Assembly (NCBI RefSeq): GCF_900101865.1 | Contig: NZ_FNAH01000007.1 | Location: 62,001-126,000, forward strand | Origin: Paracoccus isoporae | GTDB lineage: Bacteria > Pseudomonadota > Alphaproteobacteria > Rhodobacterales > Rhodobacteraceae | Reading direction: 5' to 3' | DNA length: 64,000 bases | Shown here: one piece after another, positions 1-9,495 of the stretch | Layout of the letters: every line of letters starts with the position of its first letter | How positions within the stretch are numbered: position 1 is the stretch's first letter | Made by a program: the position numbers and the translations under genes | Notes under the pieces: model-generated | What the model saw: only the letters and a program-made list of their open reading frames with translations | What the model was told of the DNA's origin: nothing | Databases searched by the model: none

Positions 1-111
1 GACCTGATCGTCGTCGGCTCGCGCGGCCTGGGCGCGACCGAGGGCTACCTGCTCGGCTCGGTCAGCCACAAAGTCACCGGGCTCGCGAACTGCCCGGTTC
101 TGGTCGTCTGA
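1..111 (+). CDS. Universal stress protein, C-terminal end (partial)
   Basis: Only the last 36 codons are in the window; the start lies upstream. The visible residues contain the UspA nucleotide-binding signature: GSRG, nine residues, then GSVS followed by KV, and the usual small hydrophobic C-terminal strand (PVLVV). The gene ends 7 bp before eutA and is on the same strand. In Rhodobacteraceae ectoine clusters a usp gene sits between the UehABC TRAP uptake genes and eutABCDE, so this is probably that Usp/TeaD-like protein, which in Halomonas TeaD modulates ectoine uptake. The family call rests on the sequence; the role is inferred from position. Confidence 0.85.
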   Translation, partial: DLIVVGSRGLGATEGYLLGSVSHKVTGLANCPVLVV

Positions 112-118
112 TCCCCTG

Positions 119-838
119 ATGTCCGCGCCAAGCTGGCACGATCCCGTGCATCGCCGTTTCGGGCTGATTGCCCTGGCCACCGACCTGACCGTCGAGGCAG
201 ACGGGGCGCGGCTAATGCCTGAGGGGTGCCGGCTGCATGTCACCCGGATCGCCTTTGACAATCCGACCACGCGCGACAACCTGCTGAAGACCGGCCCGCG
301 GCTGCGCGAGGCGGCGGGTCTGCTGGTGCCGGGCGTGGCGCTTGACGGGATCGGGTTTGCCTGCACCTCCGCCGCCGCCGTGCTGGGCGATGCGGTGCAG
401 GACGCAATCGGCCACCGCGCGCCGCTTTCCACCCCGGCCGCGGCGGCGATGCGCGGATTCCGGGCGCTCGGCGTGGACCGGGTTGCGCTGATGACGCCCT
501 ATCTGGAAGCCACGGCGGATCTGGTCGGGGATCATTTCGCCGCGCATGGATTCGATGTCGTGCGCCGTCATTCCATGGGGTTCGAGGATGATCGCGACAT
601 GGCGCTTCTGCAGGCCGACCGGATCGTCGATTTTGCCGTCGCGGCGGATCATCCGCAGGCGCAGGCGCTGTTCATGTCCTGCACGGCCTTGTCCGCGGTT
701 TCTGTGATTGACCGGATCGAAGACCGGCTTGGCAAGCCGGTCATCAGCTCCAACCTGGCGCTGTTCTGGTCGATGCTGGATCAGGCGCGCATTGCCGCGA
801 CAGGGCCGGGCGCGTTGTTCCGGGTGCGGACATGGTGA
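119..838 (+). CDS. eutA: EutA, Asp/Glu racemase-superfamily ectoine-utilisation protein
   Basis: A 239-residue protein of the Asp/Glu racemase, maleate isomerase and arylmalonate decarboxylase superfamily. Two cysteine motifs typical of the two-lobed fold are visible: FACTSAAAV around residue 81 and MSCTALSAV around residue 188. The C-terminal GKPVISSN motif is shared with maleate isomerase. It is the first of five tightly packed genes eutABCDE; its 3' end overlaps eutB by 7 bp. In Ruegeria and Sinorhizobium the EutABC proteins are linked to conversion of hydroxyectoine-derived intermediates toward the ectoine route. The exact reaction is not settled, so the name rests on family plus operon context. 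Confidence 0.85.
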   Translation: MSAPSWHDPVHRRFGLIALATDLTVEADGARLMPEGCRLHVTRIAFDNPTTRDNLLKTGPRLREAAGLLVPGVALDGIGFACTSAAAVLGDAVQDAIGHRAPLSTPAAAAMRGFRALGVDRVALMTPYLEATADLVGDHFAAHGFDVVRRHSMGFEDDRDMALLQADRIVDFAVAADHPQAQALFMSCTALSAVSVIDRIEDRLGKPVISSNLALFWSMLDQARIAATGPGALFRVRTW

Positions 839-1800
839 GCGACGCCGTGGTGACGCCGGATGACATTATCGCCGCCGGAGAGCGGATCCGCGACATGATC
901 CGCGTCACGCCGGTGAAACATTCGGCCAGCCTGTCGGCCGTGGCGGGCGGGCCGGTCTGGCTGAAATGCGAGCATCTGCAGCATACCGGCGCGTTCAAGC
1001 TGCGCGGGGCCTCGAATGCGGCGGCGCGGCTTGGCGATGTGGCGGGCGTCACCACCGCCTCGACCGGCAATCACGGTCGCGCGCTTGCCCATGCGGCGCG
1101 CCAGTTGGGCCTTCCGGCGGTGATCTGCGTCTCGCGCCTCGTGCCGCGGAACAAGCTGGATGCGATCGCGGCGCTCGGGGCCGAGGCGCGGGTCATCGGT
1201 GCGTCTCAGGACGAGGCCTTCGAGGAGGCGCGTCGGCTGAAGCGCGAGGACGGCTTTGCCCTGATCCCGCCCTTCGACCATCCCGAGGTGATTGCGGGGC
1301 AGGGCACGCTGGGGGTCGAGATCATCGATCAGATCCCAGATGCCGCGACCATCGCCGTGCCGCTGTCAGGGGGTGGGTTGCTGGCGGGCGTGGCGCTTGC
1401 CTCGAAATCACGCAGGCCCGACATCCGGATCATTGGCATCAGCATGGAGCGAGGCGCGGCGATGGCCGCCAGCCTGCGGGCCGGGCGTCCCGTGGATGTC
1501 GAGGAGGTGGCGACGCTGGCCGACAGCCTCGGCGGCGGGATCGGGCGCGACAACCGTTTCACCTTCGCCATGGTCCGCGAACTGATGGACGATCTGATCC
1601 TGCTGACGGAGGAGGAGATCGCGGCAGGTATCCGGCATTTGTCGGTCGCGGATGGCGAGATGGTCGAAGGCGCGGCCGCGGTCGGGGCGGGTGCGGTTCT
1701 GGCCGGTAAGCTGCGGGCGGACGGACCGCTGGTGCTGATCCTGTCGGGCGGAAATATCGACCCGGCCCGCCATGCCGAAATCGTGGGGGAGGCGAAATGA
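832..1800 (+). CDS. eutB: EutB, threonine-dehydratase-like PLP enzyme
   Basis: A 322-residue fold-type II PLP enzyme related to threonine/serine dehydratases. The Schiff-base lysine lies in the TGAFKLRGA motif near residue 52, the substrate loop is STGNHGRA, and the phosphate-binding glycine loop is SGGGLLAG near residue 181. The start overlaps the end of eutA, and the stop overlaps eutC as ATGA, which suggests translational coupling. In hydroxyectoine degradation EutB is thought to act as a dehydratase on a hydroxylated diaminobutyrate-type intermediate. A generic threonine dehydratase is less likely, because the gene lies inside a complete eutABCDE block. Confidence 0.88.
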   Translation: MVSDAVVTPDDIIAAGERIRDMIRVTPVKHSASLSAVAGGPVWLKCEHLQHTGAFKLRGASNAAARLGDVAGVTTASTGNHGRALAHAARQLGLPAVICVSRLVPRNKLDAIAALGAEARVIGASQDEAFEEARRLKREDGFALIPPFDHPEVIAGQGTLGVEIIDQIPDAATIAVPLSGGGLLAGVALASKSRRPDIRIIGISMERGAAMAASLRAGRPVDVEEVATLADSLGGGIGRDNRFTFAMVRELMDDLILLTEEEIAAGIRHLSVADGEMVEGAAAVGAGAVLAGKLRADGPLVLILSGGNIDPARHAEIVGEAK

Positions 1801-2762
1801 GCGACATCCTGATCCTGCAAGAAGGCCAGATCCGCGACCGCGTGAAACTGGATGCCGAGGCCATCGCCGTTGTCGAACAGGGCTTTGCGCGTCTCGCACA
1901 GGGCGGGGTGGAAATGCCGCCGGTGCTGTCCATGCATCTGCCCGAGCTGAATGGCGAGGTGGATGTGAAGACTGCCTACGTGCCGGGTCTGCCGGGCTTC
2001 GCGGTCAAGATCTCTCCGGGCTTCTTCGACAATCCGGCGAAGGGGCTGCCATCGACCTCCGGTCTGATGGTGGTGCTGTCCTCCGAGACCGGCCGGGTGC
2101 AGGCGGTGCTGCTGGATAACGGCTATCTCACCGATCTGCGCACGGCAGCGGCGGGGGGCGTCGCGGCGAAACATCTCGCCCGCGCCGATGCCAGCCGCGC
2201 CGCGATCTTCGGCGCCGGGCTTCAGGCGCGGATGCAGTTGCAGGCGCTGCGGCTGGTGCGCCCGATCCGCGAGGCGGTGATCTGGGCCCGCGATCCGGCC
2301 AAGGCGCAGGCGCTCGCCGCGGAGATGAACGGCGAGGGTCTGGCGGTCCGTGCCGAGCCCAACGCCGAAGCCGCCGCGAACTGGGCCGATCTGATCGTCA
2401 CGACCACCCCCGCCAGCCAGCCGATCCTGAGCGCCGACTGGCTGCGCCCCGGCCAGCATGTCACCGCCATGGGCAGCGATCAGGACGGCAAGAACGAGCT
2501 TGATCCGCTCTGCCTCGACCGCGCCGATCTCTATGTGGCGGACCGGGTCAGCCAGACCCGGTCGCTCGGGGAATTGCAGGCCGCACTGAGCGCGGGCATC
2601 ATCTCCGACACGACCGAAATCCCCGAGCTTGGCCAGATCATCACCGGCCAGCATCCCGGCCGCACCGCTTCTGACCAGATCACCATCGCCGATCTGACCG
2701 GGACCGGGGTGCAGGACACCGCCATCGCAACCCACGCGCTTGCCGCGTTTTCGAAAGACTGA
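1797..2762 (+). CDS. eutC: EutC, ornithine-cyclodeaminase-family protein
   Basis: A 321-residue member of the ornithine cyclodeaminase / mu-crystallin family. The N-terminal half carries the family substrate region (KISPGFFDNP near residue 80). The Rossmann half begins near residue 130 with a degenerate GAGLQARMQLQAL nucleotide-binding motif. In the hydroxyectoine branch EutC is proposed to reduce or deaminate the product of EutB so that it can enter the ectoine route. The ATGA overlap with eutB and the 3-bp gap to eutD support co-translation. An alanine dehydrogenase or cyclodeaminase of another pathway would have the same fold; context decides. Confidence 0.87.
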   Translation: MSDILILQEGQIRDRVKLDAEAIAVVEQGFARLAQGGVEMPPVLSMHLPELNGEVDVKTAYVPGLPGFAVKISPGFFDNPAKGLPSTSGLMVVLSSETGRVQAVLLDNGYLTDLRTAAAGGVAAKHLARADASRAAIFGAGLQARMQLQALRLVRPIREAVIWARDPAKAQALAAEMNGEGLAVRAEPNAEAAANWADLIVTTTPASQPILSADWLRPGQHVTAMGSDQDGKNELDPLCLDRADLYVADRVSQTRSLGELQAALSAGIISDTTEIPELGQIITGQHPGRTASDQITIADLTGTGVQDTAIATHALAAFSKD

Positions 2763-2765
2763 CCC

Positions 2766-3962
2766 ATGCCCGAACTGCAACGGACGCCGGAGCGGTTCTC
2801 CACCGCCGAATATGAACGCCGCCTGCGCCAGACGCGGGAAAGCATGGCGCGGCTTGGCCTCGATCTGCTGATCGTCAGCGATCCGTCCAACATGGCCTGG
2901 CTGACCGGCTATGACGGCTGGTCCTTCTATGTCCATCAATGCGTGATCGTCGGCCCCACCGGACAGCCGATCTGGTTCGGGCGCGGGCAGGACGCAAATG
3001 GCGCACTGCGCACGGTCTGGATGCGCGATGACCACATCATCGGCTATCCCGACTACTACGTGCAGTCGGTCGAACGGCACCCGATGGATTACCTCTGGGC
3101 GAGCCTTGCCAGCCGCGGCTGGCATCGCGGCTTCATCGGGGTGGAGATGGACAATTACTGGTATTCCGCCAAGGCCCATGAGCGCCTTGTCTACGGCCTG
3201 CCCGAGGCGCAGATCCTGGACGCGACCGGGCTGGTCAACTGGCAGCGCGCGGTGAAATCGGACGAGGAGCTGTCCTATATGCGCAAGGCCGCCCGGCTGG
3301 TCGAACGCATGCATCGCCGCATCGCCGACAAGGTCGAGGTCGGGATGCGCAAATGCGATCTGGTGGCAGAGATCTACGATGCCGGTCTGCGCTATGACGA
3401 ATGGGAAGGCCATGGCGGTGATTACCCGGCCATCGTGCCGCTGCTGCCGTCGGGGCCGGATGCCGCCGCGCCGCATCTGACCTGGGACGACATGCCGATG
3501 AAGAAGGACGAGGGCACCTTCTTCGAGATCGCCGGCTGCTATCAGCGCTATCACTGCCCGCTCTCGCGCACGATCTTCCTCGGCACCCCGCCCAAGGAGA
3601 TGGTGGAGGCCGAGAAGGCCGTGCTGGAAGGGATGGAGGCCGGGCTGGAGGCCGCGCGCGCCGGCAATACCTGCGAGGATATTGCCGCGGCCTTCTTCAC
3701 CGTTCTGGACCGATACGGCATCGTCAAGGACAACCGCACCGGCTATCCGATCGGGCTCAGCTATCCGCCCGATTGGGGCGAGCGTACCATGTCGCTGCGC
3801 CGTGGAGACCAGACAGAGCTGCGCCCCGGCATGACCTTCCATTTCATGACCGGGCTGTGGATGGAGGATTGGGGATATGAGACCACCGAGTCGCTGATCA
3901 TCACCGACGGCGAGCCGGAGCTGTTCTGCTCGCTTCCTCGTCGGATGCTGGTGAAATCATGA
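2766..3962 (+). CDS. doeA: Ectoine hydrolase (EutD/DoeA), M24-fold
   Basis: A 398-residue protein with an N-terminal creatinase-like domain (residues about 15-165, including SDPSNMAWLTGYDGW) and a C-terminal pita-bread M24 domain. The enzyme opens the ectoine ring to N-acetyl-L-2,4-diaminobutyrate in the cytoplasm. It matches the DoeA/EutD type rather than proline dipeptidase: the classical M24 metal ligands are not conserved, while the region around GCYQRYHCPLSRT is kept. The length is normal for EutD. The ATGA overlap with eutE ties it to the deacetylase that uses its product. Confidence 0.92.
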   Translation: MPELQRTPERFSTAEYERRLRQTRESMARLGLDLLIVSDPSNMAWLTGYDGWSFYVHQCVIVGPTGQPIWFGRGQDANGALRTVWMRDDHIIGYPDYYVQSVERHPMDYLWASLASRGWHRGFIGVEMDNYWYSAKAHERLVYGLPEAQILDATGLVNWQRAVKSDEELSYMRKAARLVERMHRRIADKVEVGMRKCDLVAEIYDAGLRYDEWEGHGGDYPAIVPLLPSGPDAAAPHLTWDDMPMKKDEGTFFEIAGCYQRYHCPLSRTIFLGTPPKEMVEAEKAVLEGMEAGLEAARAGNTCEDIAAAFFTVLDRYGIVKDNRTGYPIGLSYPPDWGERTMSLRRGDQTELRPGMTFHFMTGLWMEDWGYETTESLIITDGEPELFCSLPRRMLVKS

Positions 3963-4945
3963 GCGCGTCCCCGATCCGCCCGACGATTTCGCTCGACGCG
4001 CAGGGCAAGCATCACGGCTTCCTGCGCCTGCCCTACAGCCGCAATGACAGCGCCTGGGGCAGCGTGATGATCCCGCTCACCGTGATTGCGAACGGAGAGG
4101 GTCCGACCGCGCTGCTGACCGGCGGCAATCACGGCGACGAATATGAGGGCCCGATCGCGCTCCAGCAGCTCGCATGGGAGATCGAACCGCAGCAGGTCTC
4201 GGGGCGGATCATCCTCGTGCCCTACATGAACTACCCGGCGTTCCGGGCGGGGACGCGGGTCAGCCCGATCGACAGCGTGAACCTGAACCGCGCCTTTCCG
4301 GGCCGGGCCGATGGCACGGTCAGCCAGAAGATCGCGCATTATTTCGACGATGTGCTGGTGCCGATGGCGGATCTGGTGCTGGATTACCACTCCGGCGGCA
4401 AGACGCTGGATTTCCTGCCCTATGCTGCCGCGCATTATCTTGACGACGCGGACCAGCAGTCCCGCTGCGTGGCCGCGGTCAGAGCCTTCGCGGCACCCTA
4501 TACGATGATGATGCGCGAGATCGACGCGGTCGGCATGTTCGACACCGCCGCCGAGGCGCAAGGCAAGGTCTTCGTCACCACCGAGCTTGGCGGTGGCGGA
4601 ACGGCGACTGCATCTTCGGCAGATATCGCCATTCGCGGCGCCAAGAACGTGCTGCGCCATGCTTCGATCCTGGCGGGCGCGCCCGAGCCGGGCGACAGCG
4701 TGATGCTGGACATGCCTGATGACGATTGTTTTCATTTCGCGACCCGCGACGGGCTGCTGCACCCGCTGGCCGATCTGGGCGCGCGGCTGGCGGCGGGCCA
4801 GCCCATCGCGCGGATCTGGCCGCCCGACCGCAGCGGTGTCGCGCCGGTCGAGGTTGTGGCCAACCGCGCCGGGATCCTGGCCGCGCGGCATTTTCCGGGG
4901 CTGGTGCAGAGCGGCGATTGCCTGGCGGTGATCGCGGACGGCTGA
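3959..4945 (+). CDS. doeB: N-alpha-acetyl-L-2,4-diaminobutyrate deacetylase (EutE/DoeB)
   Basis: A 328-residue zinc deacetylase of the AspA/AstE succinylglutamate desuccinylase family. Zinc-ligand motifs are visible: TGGNHGDEYEGP near residue 58 supplies His and Glu, and LDYHSGGKTL near residue 145 supplies the second His. It removes the acetyl group from the product of ectoine hydrolase to give diaminobutyrate. It overlaps doeA by 4 bp and is the last gene of the block. The usual next genes, the asuD/doeD aminotransferase and ssd/doeC dehydrogenase, do not follow; an AT-richer spacer comes instead. Confidence 0.92.
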   Translation: MSASPIRPTISLDAQGKHHGFLRLPYSRNDSAWGSVMIPLTVIANGEGPTALLTGGNHGDEYEGPIALQQLAWEIEPQQVSGRIILVPYMNYPAFRAGTRVSPIDSVNLNRAFPGRADGTVSQKIAHYFDDVLVPMADLVLDYHSGGKTLDFLPYAAAHYLDDADQQSRCVAAVRAFAAPYTMMMREIDAVGMFDTAAEAQGKVFVTTELGGGGTATASSADIAIRGAKNVLRHASILAGAPEPGDSVMLDMPDDDCFHFATRDGLLHPLADLGARLAAGQPIARIWPPDRSGVAPVEVVANRAGILAARHFPGLVQSGDCLAVIADG

Positions 4946-5350
4946 GGAGGCTGGCTTCGGATTTCCGTCACCGGGCGAAAGATTACACGTCGCGAATTGA
5001 ACAAGTTTCGGCCGCGGCGACGTCCGATCAGGAATGCTGGTGGGCGAATCAGTCGGGCCTTTCTCGTCGATTTGCCGGTCATGCTCCGCCGAATGCTGGT
5101 GATTTTCACCCATACCCTGAAGCTATTTTATCCATATCGCTCAAAAGCTTGCGGCGTTCTGTCGCATGCGATTTCGCATATGCGCGGAATCGTTTCTCCA
5201 AATTTCAAAATTGGACGCTGATATTTGCTATCGTTAATGAAATATCAACTATTTTAGTTCGCGGGGTGAATTGCTGTTGCTGAAATTAGTTAACTAGTTG
5301 TAAGGGCTCCGCGCCTGAAACGCGCGCTGCCCCGAGAAGGAAGAATCCTG
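4946..5350. other. 405-bp intergenic region with low-GC promoter zone
   Basis: No convincing gene is present. The first ~150 bp resemble the surrounding base composition. The stretch from about 5105 to 5310 is clearly richer in A/T and probably holds the promoter of the Hint-domain gene. The ribosome-binding site AAGGAAG lies just before the ATG at 5351. No strong rho-independent terminator for the eut operon was found. Confidence 0.5.
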
Positions 5351-6520
5351 ATGCCGACCCATAATGTGACCCAGCTTTACATGGGTATTTTTGATGATCT
5401 TGATCCCGTAGAATTTGTCGGTAGCAAGGATCAGACGAACGAATTGACGGAGGTGCCTGGTTGGGCGCCAGACGTGGTTTTCAAGTCGAAAGACCTGCAG
5501 GTCGTCAACATCATTCAGAATGACGAGACGATTGGGAACGATACAGGCAAGCTGGAAGAAAACGATCTGGCGGACCGCGTCGCCAACCCCATCCGAGGGG
5601 ACAGTATCACCTATGATCTGGGTGATGGGAACGGGCCCATCACGTCCTATATCGACTCCGCTTTCAACTATAACGCCACATTCACTCTCGCGGACACTGG
5701 CGAAGAAGACATCACCACGATGCAGTTTATTCAGTTGGAGAATGGCGCGATCTTCACGAACTCCAACTCCTATCTCGACAACAAGACGATCTCGAAGATC
5801 AAGCTTTATGGCCCTGCCCGCAACGACTTCTACGGCACAGAGACCGAGCGCAGTGCGGACGGCCTGAAGGTCAACTGCTACGCCAGCGGCACGTTGATCC
5901 GAACCCCGCGCGGCGAGGTGGCGGTCGAGGACCTGGCGGCGGGCGATCTGGTAAACACGGTTGATGATGGCGCGGCCCCGATCCTGTGGATCGGCCATCG
6001 CAAGCTGGACCGCGTCGATCTGCAAAGCGAGCCACAACTGCGCCCGATCCTGATCCGCGCAGGCGCGCTTGGCGAGGGGCTGCCCGTGGCCGATCTGGTC
6101 GTGTCGCCGCAGCATCGGATCCTTGTCAGGGGGGCAATCCCGCAGCGCATGTTCGGCCAGGCCGAGATCCTCGTCGCCGCCAAGCAACTGGTTGAACTGC
6201 CCGGGATCGAGGTAATCGAAGACACGCAGGAGGTCGCGTATTTCCACCTGCTGCTGGCGGATCACCAACTCGTCTGGGCGAACGGCGCACCGGCAGAGAC
6301 GATGTTCGCAGGGGTCGAGGCGCTCGGCGCGATGACGCCGGATCAGTCGGCGGAACTATCGGCGATCTTTCCGGAAATCGCGGGGCTGTCCCCGGATCGC
6401 GCGGCCGAAGCCCTGTCGCCCGCCCCGGCACGGCTGCTGGCACCCGGCCGCCGCGCGCGCCGCCTGGCGGAACGGCTGAAGAAGAACGGCACCGCGCCGA
6501 TCTCGCGTCTCGCAGCCTGA
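5351..6520 (+). CDS. Hint-domain (Hint_2) protein
   Basis: A 389-residue protein with an acidic N-terminal region (1-175) and no classical signal peptide. A Hedgehog/intein-like Hint module follows, starting at Cys176 in NCYASGTLIRTPRG. Further Hint blocks are AAGDLVNTVDDG, the histidine block VVSPQHRILV and the terminal block DHQLVWANGAPAET. The C-terminal tail is Ala/Arg-rich and basic. Such proteins are common in Rhodobacterales, where they often follow RTX-like or adhesin-like regions and may self-process. No target is known. A longer relative with the same Hint module lies at 55407-57437; the two share an LY-[ML]-G-x-F-x-DLD start. GC content drops in its N-terminal half, which may indicate faster evolution or transfer. 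Confidence 0.8.
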   Translation: MPTHNVTQLYMGIFDDLDPVEFVGSKDQTNELTEVPGWAPDVVFKSKDLQVVNIIQNDETIGNDTGKLEENDLADRVANPIRGDSITYDLGDGNGPITSYIDSAFNYNATFTLADTGEEDITTMQFIQLENGAIFTNSNSYLDNKTISKIKLYGPARNDFYGTETERSADGLKVNCYASGTLIRTPRGEVAVEDLAAGDLVNTVDDGAAPILWIGHRKLDRVDLQSEPQLRPILIRAGALGEGLPVADLVVSPQHRILVRGAIPQRMFGQAEILVAAKQLVELPGIEVIEDTQEVAYFHLLLADHQLVWANGAPAETMFAGVEALGAMTPDQSAELSAIFPEIAGLSPDRAAEALSPAPARLLAPGRRARRLAERLKKNGTAPISRLAA

Positions 6521-6556
6521 GCCGAAGACGGGTCGCGGCGCCTCGGGGTGCCGCGG

Positions 6557-6961
6557 CTATGGCGCCGCGGGGGTGGCAAGGCATGGGTCCAGCAACACCT
6601 GACCTTGCCGGCTGCCGGCAAATCCGCCCGCCAGCGTGACCTGACGCCCCTCCGCCACCTCCAGCGGCTCATAGGTGACGCAGATCACCTGCGTCTGATC
6701 CGCGGGACACACGATAAGATAGGCAAGCGCCCCGTCCCAGTCGCTGGCCAAGAGCGGCCCGGTCACAGCCATGCTGATCCGGCCGTCATGCTCCGGCAGT
6801 TGGTCCATCCAGCCAGGCAGGCTGTCGCAGGTGGCGGGGGTTTCGGGAAAAGCCTCGCCCTTGACGAAGGGGCCGTCCGTCGGGAACTCCTCGGCCGCCG
6901 ATCCGGCGGCAGGCAGCAGGACGACGAGAACGGCCGCAAGACGGCAGAGAAATCGTTGCAT
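6557..6961 (-). CDS. Small exported cysteine-containing protein, unknown function
   Basis: A 134-residue protein read from ATG at 6961. The N-terminus (MQRFLCRLAAVLVVLLPAAG, then SAAEE) is a clear Sec signal peptide with cleavage predicted near residue 22-23. The mature part has four cysteines (about 45, 85, 94 and 127) that could form two disulfides in the periplasm. It has no recognisable domain. The open frame extends far upstream, but this start is chosen because the signal peptide begins there. It converges on the Hint gene and diverges from pxpA. Confidence 0.65.
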   Translation of the reverse strand: MQRFLCRLAAVLVVLLPAAGSAAEEFPTDGPFVKGEAFPETPATCDSLPGWMDQLPEHDGRISMAVTGPLLASDWDGALAYLIVCPADQTQVICVTYEPLEVAEGRQVTLAGGFAGSRQGQVLLDPCLATPAAP

Positions 6962-7132
6962 GACTGATGTCCCGGTTGCCGATGGTGCTGCGGGACAACG
7001 CGCCGCGCGGCCAACCGGGTCCGGGCAGGTGGGCGCACCGGTGGGATTCTGCCACCGCCCGACATGTCGCGCCGTTTGCCCTGATCGCCCGTCCTGCGCT
7101 AGGACAGTGGGCAGGGCAGGCAGGGGAGGCCG

Positions 7133-7897
7133 ATGGATCTCAACAGCGATATGGGTGAGAGCTTCGCGGCCTGGAAGATGGGCGATGACGCGGCCATGCT
7201 GGATCTGGTCAGCTCCGCCAACATCGCCTGCGGCTTTCATGCGGGCGATCCTGCGGGGATGCTGGCGACGCTGCGCCTGGCCGCCGAACGCGGCGTGGCG
7301 GTCGGTGCGCATCCGGGGTATCGCGATCTCGCCGGGTTCGGGCGGCGCGCCATGGATGTCTCGCCGGTCGATCTGACAGCTGATGTGATCTATCAGATCG
7401 GGGCGTTGGATGCGCTCGCCCGCAGCGCCGGCACCCGCGTCAGCTATATCAAGCCGCATGGCTCGCTCTATAACAGCATCGCGCAGGGCGGGGCGCAGGC
7501 CGAGGCGGTGATTGCCGCGATCTGCGCCTATGACCCGGCGCTGCCGCTGATGGGGCTGGCCGGGTCGCGGGTCCTGGCGCAGGCCCGCGCGGCCGGGCTT
7601 TCGGTGATCGCAGAGGCCTTCGCGGATCGCGGCTACCGCGCCGACGGCCAGCTTCTGTCGCGGCGCGAGCCAGGGGCGGTACTGCATGACCCCGAGGCGG
7701 TGGCGCAGCGCATGGTCCGTCTGGTGCGCGAGGGGGTGATCCGCGCAGCCGATGGCCGCGATGTGGCGATCGAGGCGGACTCCATCTGCGTGCATGGCGA
7801 CAGCCCCGGCGCAGTCGCGATGGCGCGGCGGATCCGGGCGCTCTTCGATGCCGAAGGGATCGCGCTGTCGCCCGCCGCCGGGACGATCGGCGGATGA
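7133..7897 (+). CDS. pxpA: 5-oxoprolinase subunit A, LamB/YcsF family
   Basis: A 254-residue LamB/YcsF-family protein. Family motifs are [19 protein letters not shown] at the start, [26 protein letters not shown] and [10 protein letters not shown]. With PxpB and PxpC it forms the ATP-dependent prokaryotic 5-oxoprolinase that opens pyroglutamate to glutamate. A GGGGAGG ribosome-binding site precedes the ATG, and the gene overlaps pxpBC by 4 bp. Because a biotin carboxylase is encoded in the same operon, the substrate may differ from 5-oxoproline. Confidence 0.9.
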   Translation: MDLNSDMGESFAAWKMGDDAAMLDLVSSANIACGFHAGDPAGMLATLRLAAERGVAVGAHPGYRDLAGFGRRAMDVSPVDLTADVIYQIGALDALARSAGTRVSYIKPHGSLYNSIAQGGAQAEAVIAAICAYDPALPLMGLAGSRVLAQARAAGLSVIAEAFADRGYRADGQLLSRREPGAVLHDPEAVAQRMVRLVREGVIRAADGRDVAIEADSICVHGDSPGAVAMARRIRALFDAEGIALSPAAGTIGG

Positions 7898-9495
7898 TGC
7901 GGGTTCTGCCGGCCGGTCAGGATGCGGTTCTGGTCGAGCTGGAGGATCTGGACCAGGTTCTGGCATTGCATGCGAGCCTGTCGGCGCAGCCGGTCGCGGG
8001 TGTGCGAGAGACGGTGCCGGCGGCGCGCACGCTGCTGATCCTGTTCGACCGGCATGAGGGGACGGCCGAGGCGATTGCCGCCGATCTCGCGGCCAGACCC
8101 TTGACCGCGCAGCCCGACCGGACCGGGCGGATCGTCGAAATCCCGGTGCGCTATGACGGGCAGGACCTGGACGAGGTCGCATCGCTGACCGGGTTGGCCC
8201 GGGCGGAAGTCGTCGCGCGTCACGGCGGCAGCGACTGGCGGGCGGCCTTCGCCGGTTTCGCGCCCGGCTTTGTCTATCTGACCGGCGGCGACCCGGCGCT
8301 CAACGTCCCGCGCCGGACAAGCCCGCGCACGGCGATCCCGGCCGGCTCGGTGGCGCTCGCCGGGGCGTTCTCGGCGGTTTATCCCAAGCAGAGCCCCGGC
8401 GGCTGGCAGATCATCGGGACCACCTCCATGCCGATGTGGGACATCGGCCGCGATCCGCCCGCCTTGCTGAGGCCGGGCGACCGGGTGCGCTTTGTCGATC
8501 AGGCCAGCCAGCCGAAACCCGGCCACGCGCCGCCCGCAAAGGCGCGACCGGCGCCCGAAACGCGCCCGGCGGCAAGGCTCGACATTCTTGCCGCGCCATT
8601 TCCGCTGCTGTTTCAGGATGGCGGGCGGGGCGGGCAGCTTGCGCAAGGCATCGCCGCCTCGGGCGCTGTGGATCAGGGCGTTTGCCGGGCGTTGAACCGG
8701 ATGCTCGGCAATCCGGCGGGGACCCCCTGCATCGAGTTTCCGGGCGGGGGGCTGCGGTTGCGCGCAAGCGGCGCCTGTGTCGTGGCCCTCACCGGCGCGC
8801 CGCGCGCGGTGACGCTGAACGGGTCCATCCGGCTATCCAGCCACACGCCCATCGCGCTCGATCCCGGCGACGAGGTGCTGATCGACGCGCCGGACGAGGG
8901 GCTCTATGGCTATCTGGGTGCACGGGGCGGATTCTCGGTGGACGCGGTGCTGGGCAGTGCCGCCACCGACACGCTGGCCGGGATCGGGCCGGAGCCCCTG
9001 ACGCAGGGCGGCTGGATCGGGCTGGCGCAGCAACGCGCCGGGCCGGTGGGCGCGCCCGATGCGCCGCCCGCGCTGCCGAAGCCGGGGGATCTGGTCGAGG
9101 TCGATGTAGTGATGGGGCCGCGCAGCGACTGGTTCTCGGACGAGATGCGGCGGCATTTCGCCACGCAGGAGTGGCAGGTGACGGCCCAGTCCAGCCGGAT
9201 CGGCAAGAGGCTGGAAGGGGACAGGCCGCTGACCCGCGACGACACCGCGGAATTGCCGAGCGAAGGCACGGTGAGCGGTGCCATCCAGGTGCCGCATTCG
9301 GGCCAGCCGGTGCTGTTTCTGGCCGACCATCCGCTGACCGGCGGCTATCCGGTGATCGCGGTGGTCGCCGCGCATCATCTGGATCTGTGCGCGCAGGCCC
9401 CACCCGGTACCCGGCTGAAGTTCCGCCCGCTGGCCCCGTTTTCCGAGATCGCGCCACGCCGGGCCGGCTACGCAACCGAAAGGGCTGAGAGATGA
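7894..9495 (+). CDS. pxpBC: Fused PxpB-PxpC (KipI/KipA, AHS1-AHS2) protein
   Basis: A 533-residue fusion. Residues 1 to about 215 match the KipI/AHS1 domain ([13 protein letters not shown] and [17 protein letters not shown] are visible). After a Pro/Ala-rich linker, residues about 230-533 match the KipA/AHS2 domain ([24 protein letters not shown]). These domains form PxpB and PxpC of 5-oxoprolinase and also the carboxyltransferase part of urea carboxylase. PxpB and PxpC are separate proteins in E. coli; the fused form is a known variant. ATGA overlaps at both ends couple it to pxpA and the biotin carboxylase gene. Confidence 0.9.
   Translation: MMRVLPAGQDAVLVELEDLDQVLALHASLSAQPVAGVRETVPAARTLLILFDRHEGTAEAIAADLAARPLTAQPDRTGRIVEIPVRYDGQDLDEVASLTGLARAEVVARHGGSDWRAAFAGFAPGFVYLTGGDPALNVPRRTSPRTAIPAGSVALAGAFSAVYPKQSPGGWQIIGTTSMPMWDIGRDPPALLRPGDRVRFVDQASQPKPGHAPPAKARPAPETRPAARLDILAAPFPLLFQDGGRGGQLAQGIAASGAVDQGVCRALNRMLGNPAGTPCIEFPGGGLRLRASGACVVALTGAPRAVTLNGSIRLSSHTPIALDPGDEVLIDAPDEGLYGYLGARGGFSVDAVLGSAATDTLAGIGPEPLTQGGWIGLAQQRAGPVGAPDAPPALPKPGDLVEVDVVMGPRSDWFSDEMRRHFATQEWQVTAQSSRIGKRLEGDRPLTRDDTAELPSEGTVSGAIQVPHSGQPVLFLADHPLTGGYPVIAVVAAHHLDLCAQAPPGTRLKFRPLAPFSEIAPRRAGYATERAER

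Noticed and set aside
1329-3842. An 837-codon open frame on the - strand opposite eutB-eutD
   Set aside because: Antisense to three well-supported genes of the ectoine operon; no recognisable domain.
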